Origin: Ectocarpus siliculosus
Taxonomy: Eukaryota; Sar; Phaeophyceae; Ectocarpales; Ectocarpaceae
Length of the DNA: 56,281 nt
Direction of reading: 5' to 3'
Assembly (NCBI GenBank): GCA_000310025.1
Contig: FN649748.1
Location: 2,827,836-2,884,116 of the forward strand
Of this stretch, positions 25,275 through 38,100 are shown one piece after another. The position numbers were made by a program, and so were the translations under genes. The notes under the pieces were generated by a model. That model made no database searches and was not told the DNA's origin. It saw only the letters and a list, made by a program, of their open reading frames with translations. Each line of letters begins with the position of its first letter. Position 1 is the stretch's first letter.

Positions 25275-28200
25275 GTTAAGCCGACTACGAGCGGAGAGAA
25301 ATAAGTGCGTGGAAGAGCGCCTCGTCGAGATCCACGCCATCAAGGATGCTGCAGCAGCTTGTGACGGGCCTCCAACACCCACCGTCGCCGCCGCTTCCAC
25401 CGCACACATCAAGCACGCAGCGGCCTCTAGGACCCCCGCCAAAACTCGAGCCGGCGGAGCAGGCACCGGAAACGACGGCGACCCCAACAACAGCCCCAGC
25501 GTTAATGGTCCTGGCGAGCACGGTGGCACTGGCGCGGCGAACGCCGAGCAACGCGCCTCGTTCTCTGCCGCCGGCCAGCTGGGAAGAGGGGGAGGGACCA
25601 TTCACCGCTCCGAGCGAGATTTTTCTGAACATGCGTTTCGTGGGGGCAGCGGTGATGACCGTCTCACGTTCCACGCGCCATCTCCGTCGCCTTCGGCAAC
25701 GACAAAGAGCGCCGGCATCAAAGGTAGCGGATCTCGAGGGCGCAGACAGGCGGCGGCGGCGGATGCGCGGGCGGGCGACGTGTGGGAGAGCATCCGCAAC
25801 AAGGACGACGCGATCCTCGAGAATTTCCTTACTCGGCACACCCGGCACGCATTCGAGCTGCTAGGGGGTAAGGCGAGGCTAGCTCATGCTCGCGCAAGAG
25901 GGGTCTACGAGAATGAAGAGGGGACGGGGGGGGCGCGGCTGTGCGACGCGGATTCCGGGTGGGGTTCCAGCTTGCTGTGGTGAGAATTTTTACCTGTTGG
26001 GGTCGATGATGAACGTGTTTGGGTCAATGGGGGCAGGTGTCGTCAGGATGCGTTTTCCACTCGCGAGGGTTCACATACATCCCTCGCTACCTAATAGGTG
26101 TGCCAGGCGTTCCAGAGAAAAAGAAAGGCCATTCGATTTCGATTTTGAATACACACACGGAGATGTCTACGCCACCAACACTCCTTGCGATATAGTCCCT
26201 GTCCTTGATAATTGCTTTCGCGTGTTTGGTAGAACAGGTTGATGTCATCAGCACCGCATGATTTCACAGCGTTTTCTGGGCCCTGATACACACCTCCGGC
26301 TCCTCACTTAGCATGACCGTGGCCAACCCCTGCCCGCTCCTCCACCCTCGGCAACCCGACAGGGCCCTGTTTCGACATTTTTCGGACTGTTCTCTCTCGT
26401 CTCCGACCAGCCTCCAGCGGTGGTCGAAACCCGTCACGGCGGGTTCAGTCTCGAGGGAAACGGCGACAGCGAAAACTTTTTCCGACGTTCGCGGAAGCCC
26501 CCGAGAGCCATCAGCCTCCTCGATCGACCCCCCGGTAGGGTGCGACGGAGTTACCGAGAGAAGAATGAGTCTCACGGCATTCTTGGGGGTTTGCCGAAGC
26601 GCCGGGTTGATTTTGCCGGCTGGTGGCGGCGTCGGAATGGTTGGAGGAGGCCGAGCCAACCGGAGGGGAGGCGAGAGTCCCGGGCGTGGCCGTCACCAGG
26701 GCGGAGGGGGCCGTGTGAGCGAGGGAAGTTGTGAAGGAGGAAGACGGGCGCGGAGAGAACGAGGACGCGCGCAGCAGAAAGCCGAGAAGGGTGTGGCGGA
26801 GGTTCCAGCAGATATTTTGTGTGTGAGTTGTTGTCTTGGTATTCGTTGATTTGACGGATTGGTCTTGTTCCTCCTCCCGTGGTTTCACTCATGGTAACGG
26901 CGACAGACACACTTCAAGTATGAAGGGCTCGTAGAGCAGAGACCGCACTCTTTTCCTTAGCAGCCCGTCAATGAACGACAAAGGTAACGGGTACTTGGAG
27001 CTCGCTGAATGATCCGCCAGTTGCATAGTGCGTCGCCTCCTGTACAGGGTACGGGTCGCACAGAGAGCGCCTTACGTCTACAGAGGGATGACATCATATC
27101 CCGTCAGAGATCCGTTGCTGGTCAGTGTTGAACTAGGTTGTGCGGCAGAAAAATGAAGATCGCCGATCATGCCCTCCCGTGGCTTCACCCGCACGCCGTT
27201 GTGTCGTCCCAAGCGACTCGATCCTTCCGAGGCGGCTCGTATTTTCACTCGTACTATGAGAAGCTACGGCAGCATGGGTTCAGGAGCTCACCACCACACT
27301 GCTACCTGCAACAACCAAGAGCGGGACAGCACAGCACAGTATTGTGGCCACCGCAGAGCGAAGTCTCCCCGTGACGGCCAGAGAAAGGCCACCAACGGAG
27401 AAGATCTACGAAGTACCGGTGACGCCAAAGCTTCTCCCGCTCTACGCCACCTTCAACGAACCAACCACATCAAACGAATACGCCCTTTCGAAGAACAGCG
27501 GGCGAGTGAATCAGGTCGAAGTCGGCGAAAAACTCGATGCCTCCCACCAGAAGGGCTGAACTTCAGCCAGTTTGAAACCGCCCTCGAAGGCGTTCTCGAG
27601 GTGTTGACAGTAGGTTCCGGAGAACCCTGCTTTGGTTGTGGCGGTGGTGGCAGGGAAGATGATAGCGAAAAGAATATCGTCGGTTACGGGGGTATCGGTG
27701 AGGGTGGGGAGGGTGATATCGGCAGTGTGGTTGGTGGTGGAAACGCAATCCGACAACGAACGGTGACAATGGCGCAGAGGTTCGCGATGGCCGGTGTTGT
27801 TCAACTGGCAAAGGTGCGAGGTTGAACAATAATTTTGGGGCAGACATATTGTTCTTTTTTGTCCCCGCCCGTGGCTACCTGGAATGTTTGTTGATACCAC
27901 GACTTTGAGAATATCTCCCACTCGCTTAGACCAACACCCTTACGCACATGATCGCGGGTAGCTTTCGACTGGAATAAATCACACAGCGCATGCGCTAATG
28001 GGTCAGCGGTGGTGCGTGCTGTGTCAGTGCTTGACACTGGCTGTTGGAAATATGTTGTTTTCATCAGCGACATGATGTGGTGCATCTACTCTCATCGCCG
28101 TTGTATTCCTGACGCAACGGATTCCTCGGTAAACCTGTGTGGTGATTTCCGGATGCGCGTATTCCGCAGGAGCTGGCTACGAAAGAGTTACTCGCCAGAG

Positions 28201-30769
28201 ATTGCCATGCGAGAGAGACTTTCGCTCTGCTAGATCCTTCTCTCCAGTATATCTTGGACGTCAACGAACAGGTAGGAAGTGCGGAGACACAGAGATCATG
28301 AACGAAGTAGTTCGTTCTAGGGCGCTTCAGAATAGTTGCTTCTTCTGCGACAGTGCTACACTGTCAAGAACGCTTTGACGAGGCTATGCTGTTGAATTAC
28401 ACCTCCAAGTTGCTTCCAAGTTGCAGGAAACCTGAATATTTTTATGAATGCATCTTTTCTCCCCATCATGCCGGGGGGTGGACAGTTAAGACGCAAAACT
28501 CACTCGCTCACGCGTTCGTGGGTGCCACTCTTATTGTCACACGCCGCGTGAAAGAGCGCTTCCCAACCTCTGCCCTCCGTCACTTCGGCACCCCGTGGGT
28601 CCAACTCCTCTCGTCAGATCCTCCACGAGATCTTCGCGCACTACTGCCGTAGGTACGCACTGTCACCAATCCTTCCCCGCGGCGACAATGATTCTGCCGT
28701 CCCCGGAAGAGCCGAGGGTGGAAGTGATCTCGGCGGTGTAGGGCGAGGCGGCGGCGACGGGGGGAGAAGCGGGTCGGACATAGTACCACGAAGGACTGCG
28801 CTCGGTCTACGTTTCGAAGGAGGAACGGCGTTCGCGAGAGAATTCGGGCTCACGACGGTGGTGGGTGGGAGCATCGGCGCCTTGCCTGCATGCCTGCATG
28901 CCTGCCAGCTGAGGCTGCAGTTGTTGCTCAAACCTACGTAGGTCACGGCTGGCCGCGAATCACGAAGCCTACGAGAAGAACACCATGTAGTTGAACACGT
29001 GTTCTTGCTTGCTCAACGGATTGAATCCAAACTCGGACGAATAAACGGCTCGCACGGTAGTGTTCATCAATGATTTTCTCGTTTGCCTTTGGTGTTCGAG
29101 ATTCTTGTGCTTCAGAAGCATGGAGCACGGTCGTAATAGTTGGACTTCATAGTTGTGCAAACCCCTGGCAGCGTAGGACGGACCTGGCCTAAATACCGCT
29201 CTTGGAAAAACCGTTGTCATTGCCCCGTGATTTCCATCCCCACCCGCTGCATGTGTGCATCTCCTGTATATCCATCCTCAGACGTTTTTCATACCTTACC
29301 CGGTCATCGAACCATCCACTACGGTGAAAATGTCGCTGACGAAACTGGTTTTGCTACATAACACCTCTGAATGGACCCAACAGCTGGCGAGCGCGCAACA
29401 GCTGTTAGACTTGTGGGATGTCTCCTATTCCCGCCAGCGCAATGACCACCATTACTGCGCGGTGAAGGAACCGGGAACGGCGTCAGACAAGATACCAATG
29501 GCGGAGAAAGAAGATAGGAGGGGAAATTCACCGTTGCAATTGAAGATCCTTTCGTTTCCTGGGTTCCTCGATTTCCTAGGCCGGTGAGACTTTTGACGGA
29601 TTTTTGTAGCTGTTGGAAGGATAAGACTCCGGAGGAAGTCTGGGTTTGATCAAACAGTGTAATCTCGAGCAAGAAGGCCGACATAGCACAGAAAAATCTA
29701 AACCAGAGCCGCCGGCGCGACTCTAACGTCATATTTGGATTCGTTCGTAGCCTGCCAAATACCAACGACGACGGCAAACGCGGTGGTTCCAAAATCAACA
29801 ACAACTACCACAACAACGAGGCCAACAACAACTACAGCTCCAGGAATTTCCGTCCGTCTTCGCTGTGCACCGCGTCGTCGAGGAATCACTGCTCTCTCTC
29901 TCTCTCTCTTAATACAATTTCAATTCTCTCTCGCCGTCTGAACCGCTGTTGTTTGTGCAGGTTCGCCCTAAGGTACTCTCATACGGCGGCAGCATGTGAC
30001 ACGAAGCAATGGCGATCCGAAGCCACCTCCCTAGCACGAGGGGTTAGGCGAGATTCCTCTTCTTCAGCACACCACACTAGTGGTGGTGGGTATGTCGGAG
30101 CGTTTGGTGGCCACGAGACAGCAAGCGCCACCGCTTTCGGGGAAGCTGATGACACCGATCACGAGAATTATATCAACGTCGAACAGGGTGAGGACGTACT
30201 CCGGCACTTCCAGTCAAAAGAGCAAGAAATCTGAACTGCGTGCGGTCCAACTCCTCGATAGGCAATGTAACGGACTACCCCGGGCGGGCGAGCACACGTT
30301 TCTGCCATATGCGATCACCACAGAGCATAGACAGGGGAGGAGGAGAAGGAGGAAGAAAATGGTTGTCTGTTCCGAGCAAGTTGTGGTAACACCCGTCTCC
30401 ATTCAAGCTGTTCGTCGAAAATCAATCTTGCCCGCAGGCGTTCTCCAATAAATTGCTTACCCAGCTTTTGAACCAAGTCTGCTCGATATCGTCTCACTTT
30501 CATTGTACCAATACGAAGACCTTTACACTTGCATACTGACGCCGAACGTTCAATTCCTGGGGCCAGGCACGCACTACGGTCGTTCTCAGAACAATCCTTC
30601 GCCGGAACTGTCGGCGTCAGAAGCGATGTGGGCGCTTCTGAACTTGATGGATGCTTCCGGTGCCTGCCACAAAGTGATTCGACATAGCGGAGCAGGAGGA
30701 CGCGCCGGCGGCGTGAGGAAAGGAGCACAATATACTGGGTTTCGTCTCCCATCGTGCGGATTCGTCTAG
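25275..30769 (+). CDS. Large coiled-coil/EF-hand-like protein, C-terminal exons
   Basis: Exons: 25275-25979, 26312-26822, 27048-27120, 27273-27609, 28170-28271, 28618-28860, 29282-29583, 29961-30187, 30567-30769 (stop TAG 30767-30769). Phases agree throughout (2, 0, 1, 0, 0, 0, 2, 1). The first exon continues the coiled coil (LSRLRAERNKCVEERLVEIH), then is disordered. Afterwards helix pairs recur that look like degenerate EF-hand units: ALFRHFSDC with MSLTAFLGVCRSAGL; KLLPLYATFN with LNFSQFETALEGV; ILHEIFAHYC with AFAREFGL; a Leu-rich helix (TKLVLLHNTSEW) with LSFPGFLDFLGRFAL; finally a helix, SASEAMWALLNLMDASGA. Canonical calcium-binding loops are missing, so calcium binding is doubtful. Exon 27273-27609 needs a one-base frame change near 27557-27562 to join its two conserved halves, which suggests a sequence error or a broken allele. 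The overall plan recalls uncharacterised stramenopile proteins; function unknown. Confidence 0.65.
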
Positions 30770-32132
30770 AACAGTGGCGTAATATGCAAACCGACCGTTT
30801 GTTTTACCTTGCACAAAGGCCGGGGGCTTGTCAATGTGTTTTTCCTCTCGTTTACCATATGTTGCTGCCACTGGGGTAGATTCTGACCACCCTACGGTAC
30901 GACAATCGGTAATAATCACATTCCTGTGTGCTTCCATAACGAAGAGTAGTAGCTTTGTTGTCGAACGGAGAAACTGACAGTTATTGGGAAACGGAAGAAT
31001 GGGTGCCTTGTACTCTACCGGAACCGTGGGGTCATGACAGGAAGAATATAAAGAATATTCTGTAATTCCAAGGCGGAGAACACGTGTGGCTGGAGCAAGT
31101 GTGGTTGATGGAAGCTACAAAGCACGTGAAGAAACGGAAGGACGGCAATGTGAAATGGCCGCCCAACGTAGGTGGAAGCAGAGCAACGTATGTTTGTGTT
31201 TTCTAGGATAGTGAGACCCGCATGCATACCAAACAGGCGGGCCCGAACCTCAAGCCCCACTCTCTGCATACACCTTTCCTAACACCACCACGACAGGATT
31301 CGATTGCTAGTAACAACAGGTGGGGCCGCTAGTTCAGAGGCATACAAGAACCTCTCCAAGATTCATCACCAACCTTTTGTATTTGCCACGACATTTTTCA
31401 TTGTGACTCCCTGGCATATTCAGCGCTCAATGTATGAACAGCTTGTCTAACAACAACGATGCACACTGCTACAACGGCGGCGACGGACAAGCGCGCATTT
31501 AGTTGAACCAACTTGAGCGCCACCAATGGCTCACACTCCGCTTCACCATCAAAGTAGGTATAGTAAAGCGAAGAAACGACATATTAGGCTGTTTCTTATA
31601 CAACCGGATTCTTGACCCAAAAATCATCAAGATGCAGAATCGGCAAAATTCCGGCTCCTAATACAGCTGGATTTGTCACTTTTCCGGGTGGCCAAAATCT
31701 GGGTTCAGCTTTTTGGATTGCTGCCTACCAGAAAGTTCGACAGAATACAGGATGGTGCTCAGCGCGGTTTTCTGTCCCACAATATTCACCGCTGGTGAGC
31801 CCAGTCGACATAATAATCGGCGAGTGCGACCTGAGTTCTTGACGCATCGCTCCCATCAAGGGCTCCGAGCAACCTTACGTTGAAGGGTTTGCTATTCTGC
31901 AAGCTGGCTGTTGATGGTCACTCAGCACGCGTGTGTGTAAAACAAATCATATTGCATCACACCAAACATGGACCTAGAGTTCATAATTTTCCAAGTTCTT
32001 AACAGTAGCGACGCGGTCTGGAGGTAATCGCGCTCGCCTTGTGTATCACGAAGCTCCATTTTGACCATGGTATTGAACGTATCGATGGGTCTTTTACGTC
32101 TCGGGAAATGTGGGAAACGGCGTTCTTGACAG
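30770..32132. other. Intergenic or 5' intronic stretch
   Basis: This should contain the 5' exons of the sulfotransferase-like gene, but no PAPS-binding 5' motif or other conserved exon was found in any frame. Confidence 0.4.
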
Positions 32133-35100
32133 GGTGGCCAGCGAGGTCATGGAGGAGGCTGAGAGACGCGGCGTGGTGGTGCTCATCACGGAAAGGATGT
32201 CAGAATCCGTCGACATCTTGGTGGGTGTTTCCATAGAGCTTGTTGTTGTTGTTGTTGTTGTTGTTGTTATTAGTAGACAGTAGTAGTGGCCATGTTGCAT
32301 CGTAGCGGGTGGTCTACCTGAATTTTTTTCCTCCTCTCGTTTCGAAACACAACCGCGGATCGCCGCTCTGCCCTCAGGCGCATCTCATGCAATGGGACAT
32401 GGACACGATCGAGCTCAACGTTGGGTCCCAAAGAGTGCAGGACGCAGGGCGTGGCTACTTTTCCTGCCCCGCCGCTGACACCACAGCAAGTGCATCAGCG
32501 CCATCAGGTGGGCTCAACAAAGTGCAATGTGGCAGGGTCGGCATCGCACGGTTTGATCGATCACCTCCCGTCACGTCGAAGGCCGTCGTGCCCGTACTAT
32601 CATGTCGTACGAACAACCAGCAAGCAGCGTAACAACGGGCTGTTTGTGTGTACTCGGCAGGATACAATTCTCCGAGATCTCCGAGGGGGTTACGCAGATG
32701 AGATAGATATGGGTATGATAGACAGACTTGGTGCAGCAGGCTTTGCCTCTTCTTGCTCACGTCTGTCACTCGTTAAACTCTCTCTCTAATAATCAAGGAA
32801 CTTGAGTCACTCCTTTGTGCAACACGCCCTCGACAAGAGTCCGCGAGCGTGATAACATAGTACACGCGCCGACACCCCAAACATGATATCGTGGAGTCAG
32901 CTGACGTCGGTAGGGAAAGGTTCGGGAGGTAGGCACCGGAATACAAGGACAGCAGCAGGGCGGTTTTCGCTCGCGCTCGTCAAGGAGATCCAGGGAACAG
33001 GGTTTGGAATACAAGGGCAGCAGCAGCAGGGCGGTTTTTGCCTGCGCGTGCCAAGGAGATCCAGGGAAAGCATTTGGAACACAAGGACAGCAGCAGCCGG
33101 GCGGTTATTGCCAGCGCGCGTCAAGGAGATCCAGCTACAAAACAATACAACAGTTGTAGGCGTAGGAGACACATTGTTTTTTTTTTTTTTTTTGGCGGCG
33201 TAATTTGGCGTAGGAAGAGAAGAGATGACGAGCGAGAAGGACATGGCGGAGAGGGAATATGGGCATCTATCGGAGAAGAATGATGCACCGGCAAGGGTAA
33301 TGGCTGCCGGGAGAACGTCTACCTGGGCAGCTGGTGGAGCTGGTCTCGGTACACAACGGGTGAGCATGATGAATGACGGAAATTGTGCGTTGAGCGGTTA
33401 CAGCATACCGCCCAATATCCCGACAGATTCGGCGAAGGCCGTGAACTGGCTGCGGAGATTGCGGATTTTCCTGGCTAGCGAGGGTTTGGAGCAGACGCTT
33501 GAAGACACCTATCCCACTGGCTATGTTCCTGTCATCAGCTGTTTGGATTGCATATATCTGAACCGGGTTCATGGTGCGGCGCTCGTTACCGCACACAAGC
33601 GGCCATGGGGATATTTGTTGGAAGCAACCTGCGGCACGGACATTGAAGAACGGTTGGCTGCTTGCGACTGCGTCCCTGAGGCGTGGAGGGTGATCCGTGA
33701 ATGGGTTTTGCCTACTTTTGACGCCGAGAAGACATTGCTTGTGCGACGGTTGGAGGCAGTTGAGATGTCCCCTGGCGAGAACCCGAAGCTTTTCTTTGCC
33801 AGAGTCGATGGCATCGTCAACATCATGCGAGCTGTCGGCATTGAAAAATCCGAGCGGGAAATCGTCCACATCATTGTTCGCCAGCTTTCGCCCGAGTACG
33901 ATGTCGAACGCAAGTCTATCCTGGCCGACCTCACCATTCCCCGAGCAAAAGTGGAAAAAGTTGTTCGCACGGCATACGCTTAACAACGTCGAGATCAAGG
34001 AATTGGGCAAATCGCAGGCGATCGGTGGTTTGGGGTGCGGTCATGGCGGCGGCGGTCAGAAGGGGAAACAACGGCGGCGGCAGCAGCAGCAGCAGCAACA
34101 ACAGTGGGTTCATCCACAACCACCACCTGTACACCACCCACCTCCTAATTTCCCGACGTGGGGATCTGGGGGGCTCTATGACTGTGGGCGCAACGCCGTG
34201 TACCCGCAAGAGGAGTCAGCTCCGCCACCAGGCGCTCCGATGGGTGCCGTTCATCAGTGCGTGAGGTGCGGGAGGCATGGACACTCACTCGGCGACTGCA
34301 ATACGCCACGACGCTTTGAAGGCCACTGCACTGCCTGCGGTGAGTATGGTCATCGGCGCCGCATGTGTTGCACAACCGGCCGCATGCAACGGCACGTGCA
34401 TGTCGGTGATGGAGAGGGTCTCAACTCGAGTGGCAACGACACTATGCCGTACCAGCAGCGGAAGCGACGACGCTGGAGGATGGACAGCCTCAGGCATCAG
34501 CCGGAGTCGCTCCTCCCCTTTGCAGATGGAGCGGTGGCATGGGGCACAGCAACTGCTGTGGGAGCGGCGACCGGTGGTGGTGGTTTCCCCGCTACGGTGG
34601 CGGGGGGAACGGATGAACTCGAAAGCATGAAAGAAGAGCTTGCTGACATACGGAGGCAATGGGGGAAATTGGCGGCCAAGAAACCGGCACTGCATGTGCA
34701 GCCGGGCCCACCACTTGTGTCGTCAGCAGGCGTGGCTTCAGCAGCGGAAACAACGGTGGGGACGACGACAGGTATTGGTGTTTTCCCCGACTCGTCGATG
34801 GGGGGAACGGCCGGGGCGCCGTCAGCTGCAGGAACGGTGGCACTGGAGGTTTCATCGACCTGCGGCCAGATACCCCCCGCCGTATCAACTGGGGGGGCGA
34901 TCGCAGTGCCCACATCAGCAGCTACACCGGCACCAGCAGCGCAAGAAACGGAGGACGCGTGCGATGAGGATGGCTGTTGGTTGGACAATGGCGACGAAGG
35001 CGGCAACAGCAACGGCGGCAGCGGCGATGGCAGCTTCGTGGCGTTGTCTGCGGGTGCGGGTGCGGGTGCGGGGCATCCCGGCGCCCATCCGACCGTGTAC

Positions 35101-38100
35101 GATGGTATTTGCGTGGTGCGGGACGATGGGGGGTAATGCCAGGGCTGGACATTCGATCGTGGCTGGAAGGGTGCGGCATGAATTGAGAGGCTACGTGTTT
35201 GGGAGCTACCGTGCGAGATGACCGGTGGTTGCACATTGAGTCTACGCGCGATTCAGGCACGTTCGTGAGAATTATGTTTATTTGACTTGTATCTATTTTC
35301 TGGGTCGATTTTGTTTGTTGAAAGCCATGAGTTTGAGAACTGCGTCGACGTAGGCTGCTGTGTTGCGATGCGCACGAACGAACGTGGTGTTTATGGTCTG
35401 TGGTACATGCGTTTTTCATTTGTCAAGGATACGGTTTGCATAGTCTAGGACTTCACCGCGCCGAATGGTGCAGTTGATGTTGTTGGGTCACTACTAGCAC
35501 TGCTGTCGAAAATCATGGGGGGGGATGAATGTGATGCTAAGATGCCATGATCTTCGCCGCAGTACAAGCAGAGTTCTAGCGGACGTTCGGGTTTGATTGT
35601 TCATTTTGTTCACATTTTCCGCGTTTTACCTGCGGAAAATGAGGAGAAGCCCTCAATTCTTGTTTGTTTGCGATTCCGCGTTTACCTGCGGAGTTTGAGG
35701 CAACTTCATGATACTTGTCTGATTCCTCGTTGCTAGGATAAGAAATACATTTCTTGTTCATTGGCGATTCCGCGTTTTTCCCGCGGAGTTCGGAGGTAAC
35801 TTCATGATATTTGTTTGATTTCTCGTTGTTTGGATCCGAGAGTTGTTGCAGCAGGGGGGGCTGTTAAGCTGTTGTGTTTTGGGAGATGATGCAGCAGGGG
35901 GGCTGTTAAGAAATCCATGCCTCGATGTTTGAGAAACGGCATAATTGGCGAAAGTTTCCTCTGGCGTCTTCGAACGCCGGGTTTTTATTTTACGTTTGTC
36001 TATTTGTGCCGCATGTATTTGGTATTGATGACTGGTCTGAACGATGTATTGGAGGAAGGATTTGGCATGTTTTGGTAAGACATGGTTGAGGCCTATGTGC
36101 TTCCGAAGCTTATTTTAAATTGGTCAATGAGCTGAAACATAATTTTGTGCGAGGATTTTGTTCGAAGTTTTTGTTGACGCGTTTTGCCAGAGTTGTACGT
36201 CCAGAGTCTTTATTTATGACGTGGCTCTGACGTTATGTTGATCTTTGCTGAGTATTTTTCCAAGTGTGATTCATTGTTTTTTACTGCTTGAGAATATGGT
36301 GATGACATTTTCTCGAGAGGGGTACTTGTTAAGACTCTTAGTGAAGTTCCATAGTCATAAGGAGGAGTAGTAACAACCTGAAATTTGAATATTCGATAGA
36401 TCCGGGAGTTGAGATGATTTGTGGATACGAAAGATGAATGGCTTTTAGATTTGTTGCCGTTTTACCTGGCGATATGTACGAAGGATCTCGTAGATCGTAT
36501 CTCGTACCGAGTAGGGGGGCTGTTTGTGTGTGTACTCGGCAGGATACAATTCTCCCGAGATCTCCGAGGGGGTTACGCAGATGAGATAGATATGGGTATG
36601 ATAGAGAGACTTGGTGCAGCAGGCTTTGCCTCTTCTTGCTCACGTCTGTCACTCGTTAAACTCTCTCTCTCTAATAATCAAGGAACTTGAGTCACTCCTT
36701 TGTGCAACACGCTCTCCACAAGAGCCCGCCAGCGTGATAACATAGTACACGCGCCGACACCCCAAACACGGGCCACCCGCCGGTGGCCCTGACCCGGTGG
36801 CATGTGACGCCCCTGTTGCAGCTCCCGTGGTCTTGTATGGGGACGGCATCAATGCCGCCAACGCACGCCGCAGCAACAGGTTTTCGAAACCATACACCCT
36901 CCGTGCTCTTCTCTAAACCAAGAGCCCGTGACACAGTTGCATGTAGTAAATACCCTAGGAGCACCCGTTCTCTAGAGGGTAGAAACGATGCAGTTGAAGA
37001 AGTCTCATCCGTATGACCCATCGTCGTTTGAAGTACTGTATGTGTTGTGCTCTGCTTTTTAGAGTAGAAGAGGAATGGCCCTTAACTCACTACCAACCAG
37101 GGTTGGCTGTCATGGCCAGTTGCGCGACCGGAAGCGGGAGCGTGAAGCATGACAAGCTGTAATGCGGTCGAAAACGACTCTTGTCGGACGTTGTACTTCC
37201 GAACTGGCCGGGAACTATAACCCGAATCACAGCTCCGCCCGTTGATCTAGTTTCGGCAGCACGCAGTACCACTCGTTAAACACAGCTGGGCGCTCCTGAG
37301 TCGACGGTACACAGACTCCTGTAGGCGCGGTTGACAATGTTGACCTGCTTTGTGTGTCGAAACCAATCCAGAGTTGGGCAGAGAATGGAGGTTTTGGCGT
37401 TGTTTTCTGTCTTCGTCTCCTGCCACACATTTGCTCTAAACCATCGATTCTGCTGCAGGTGACCTTGGTATGCTGCGGAGGCACGTGGCGATTCTTGCGA
37501 CATTGCGCTGTGTCTCGTTGCTTTCTTGCCCCGCTTCTTTTTAATGCCGGCGGTGTTGGTGCTGCGGCTGTTTGCTGTTGCTTTGCTACCGCTGTTGCTA
37601 CTGCAGAGGGTGTAACCTGGTCGACGAGGTGCTGTACGAGCACTACGAGCGACAATTCGAAACCCTAGTGCGCGCGTTGCCTTCCCGAACGTCAGAGCGG
37701 GTAGCCGCAATGCTGGGCGGTGATCCCAAGGCCAAGGTGAGCTCACCACACACAGCACACACTTGCTCCATCCGCGCTGCGCCCTCTTGTGAGCGATACG
37801 CAGCTTCACTGGCAGCTAGCAAGGTCGCCTTAGTCCCCTCCAAGACTTGGTCAAAAACCGTGGGTACTCCTGTTGAGACGTGCCGTGTTGCGGTGGGGGT
37901 ATTATACTATTTATTCAAGGGGCAGGGTTCTATCGGACTTAAAGTGAACCGCCTCCACCTTGCGGTAGCGCTCCGTAGTTTTTCTCTCGCACACTTGGTT
38001 GTCTATACCACAGTGTCGTGAGTAGCTGAATCCTTGTCTAGAGGTGTATCAGTCGAAAATGTCTTTCCTGAGTCGCTTTTTCGTGCTTTTCGTGCCTTGC

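Larger units (their letters stand above)
32636..36773. mobile_element. Complete LTR retrotransposon carrying only gag (4.1 kb)
   Basis: The element spans 32641-36768. It has direct LTRs of 243 and 248 bp that begin TGTTTG and end CAAACA, and the 5-bp target duplication CGGGC occurs at 32636-32640 and 36769-36773. A G-rich tract (AGGGGGGC, 36513-36520) directly precedes the 3' LTR, as expected of a polypurine tract. The LTRs differ by about five substitutions and three small indels, so insertion is fairly recent. The interior encodes a Copia-like Gag with two CCHC knuckles, but no protease, integrase, reverse transcriptase or RNase H. It fits the TR-GAG class of non-autonomous elements. The sequence after the 5' LTR (TGATATCGTGGAG) is only weakly like an initiator-Met primer site. 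Orientation is +, judged from gag. Confidence 0.88.

Noticed and set aside
28861-28941. Continuation of exon 28618-28860 to a TAG at 28939-28941
   Set aside because: Phase and motif order favour splicing at ACGGTG|GTGGGT (28860) to 29282; the readthrough part is low in similarity to the rest.
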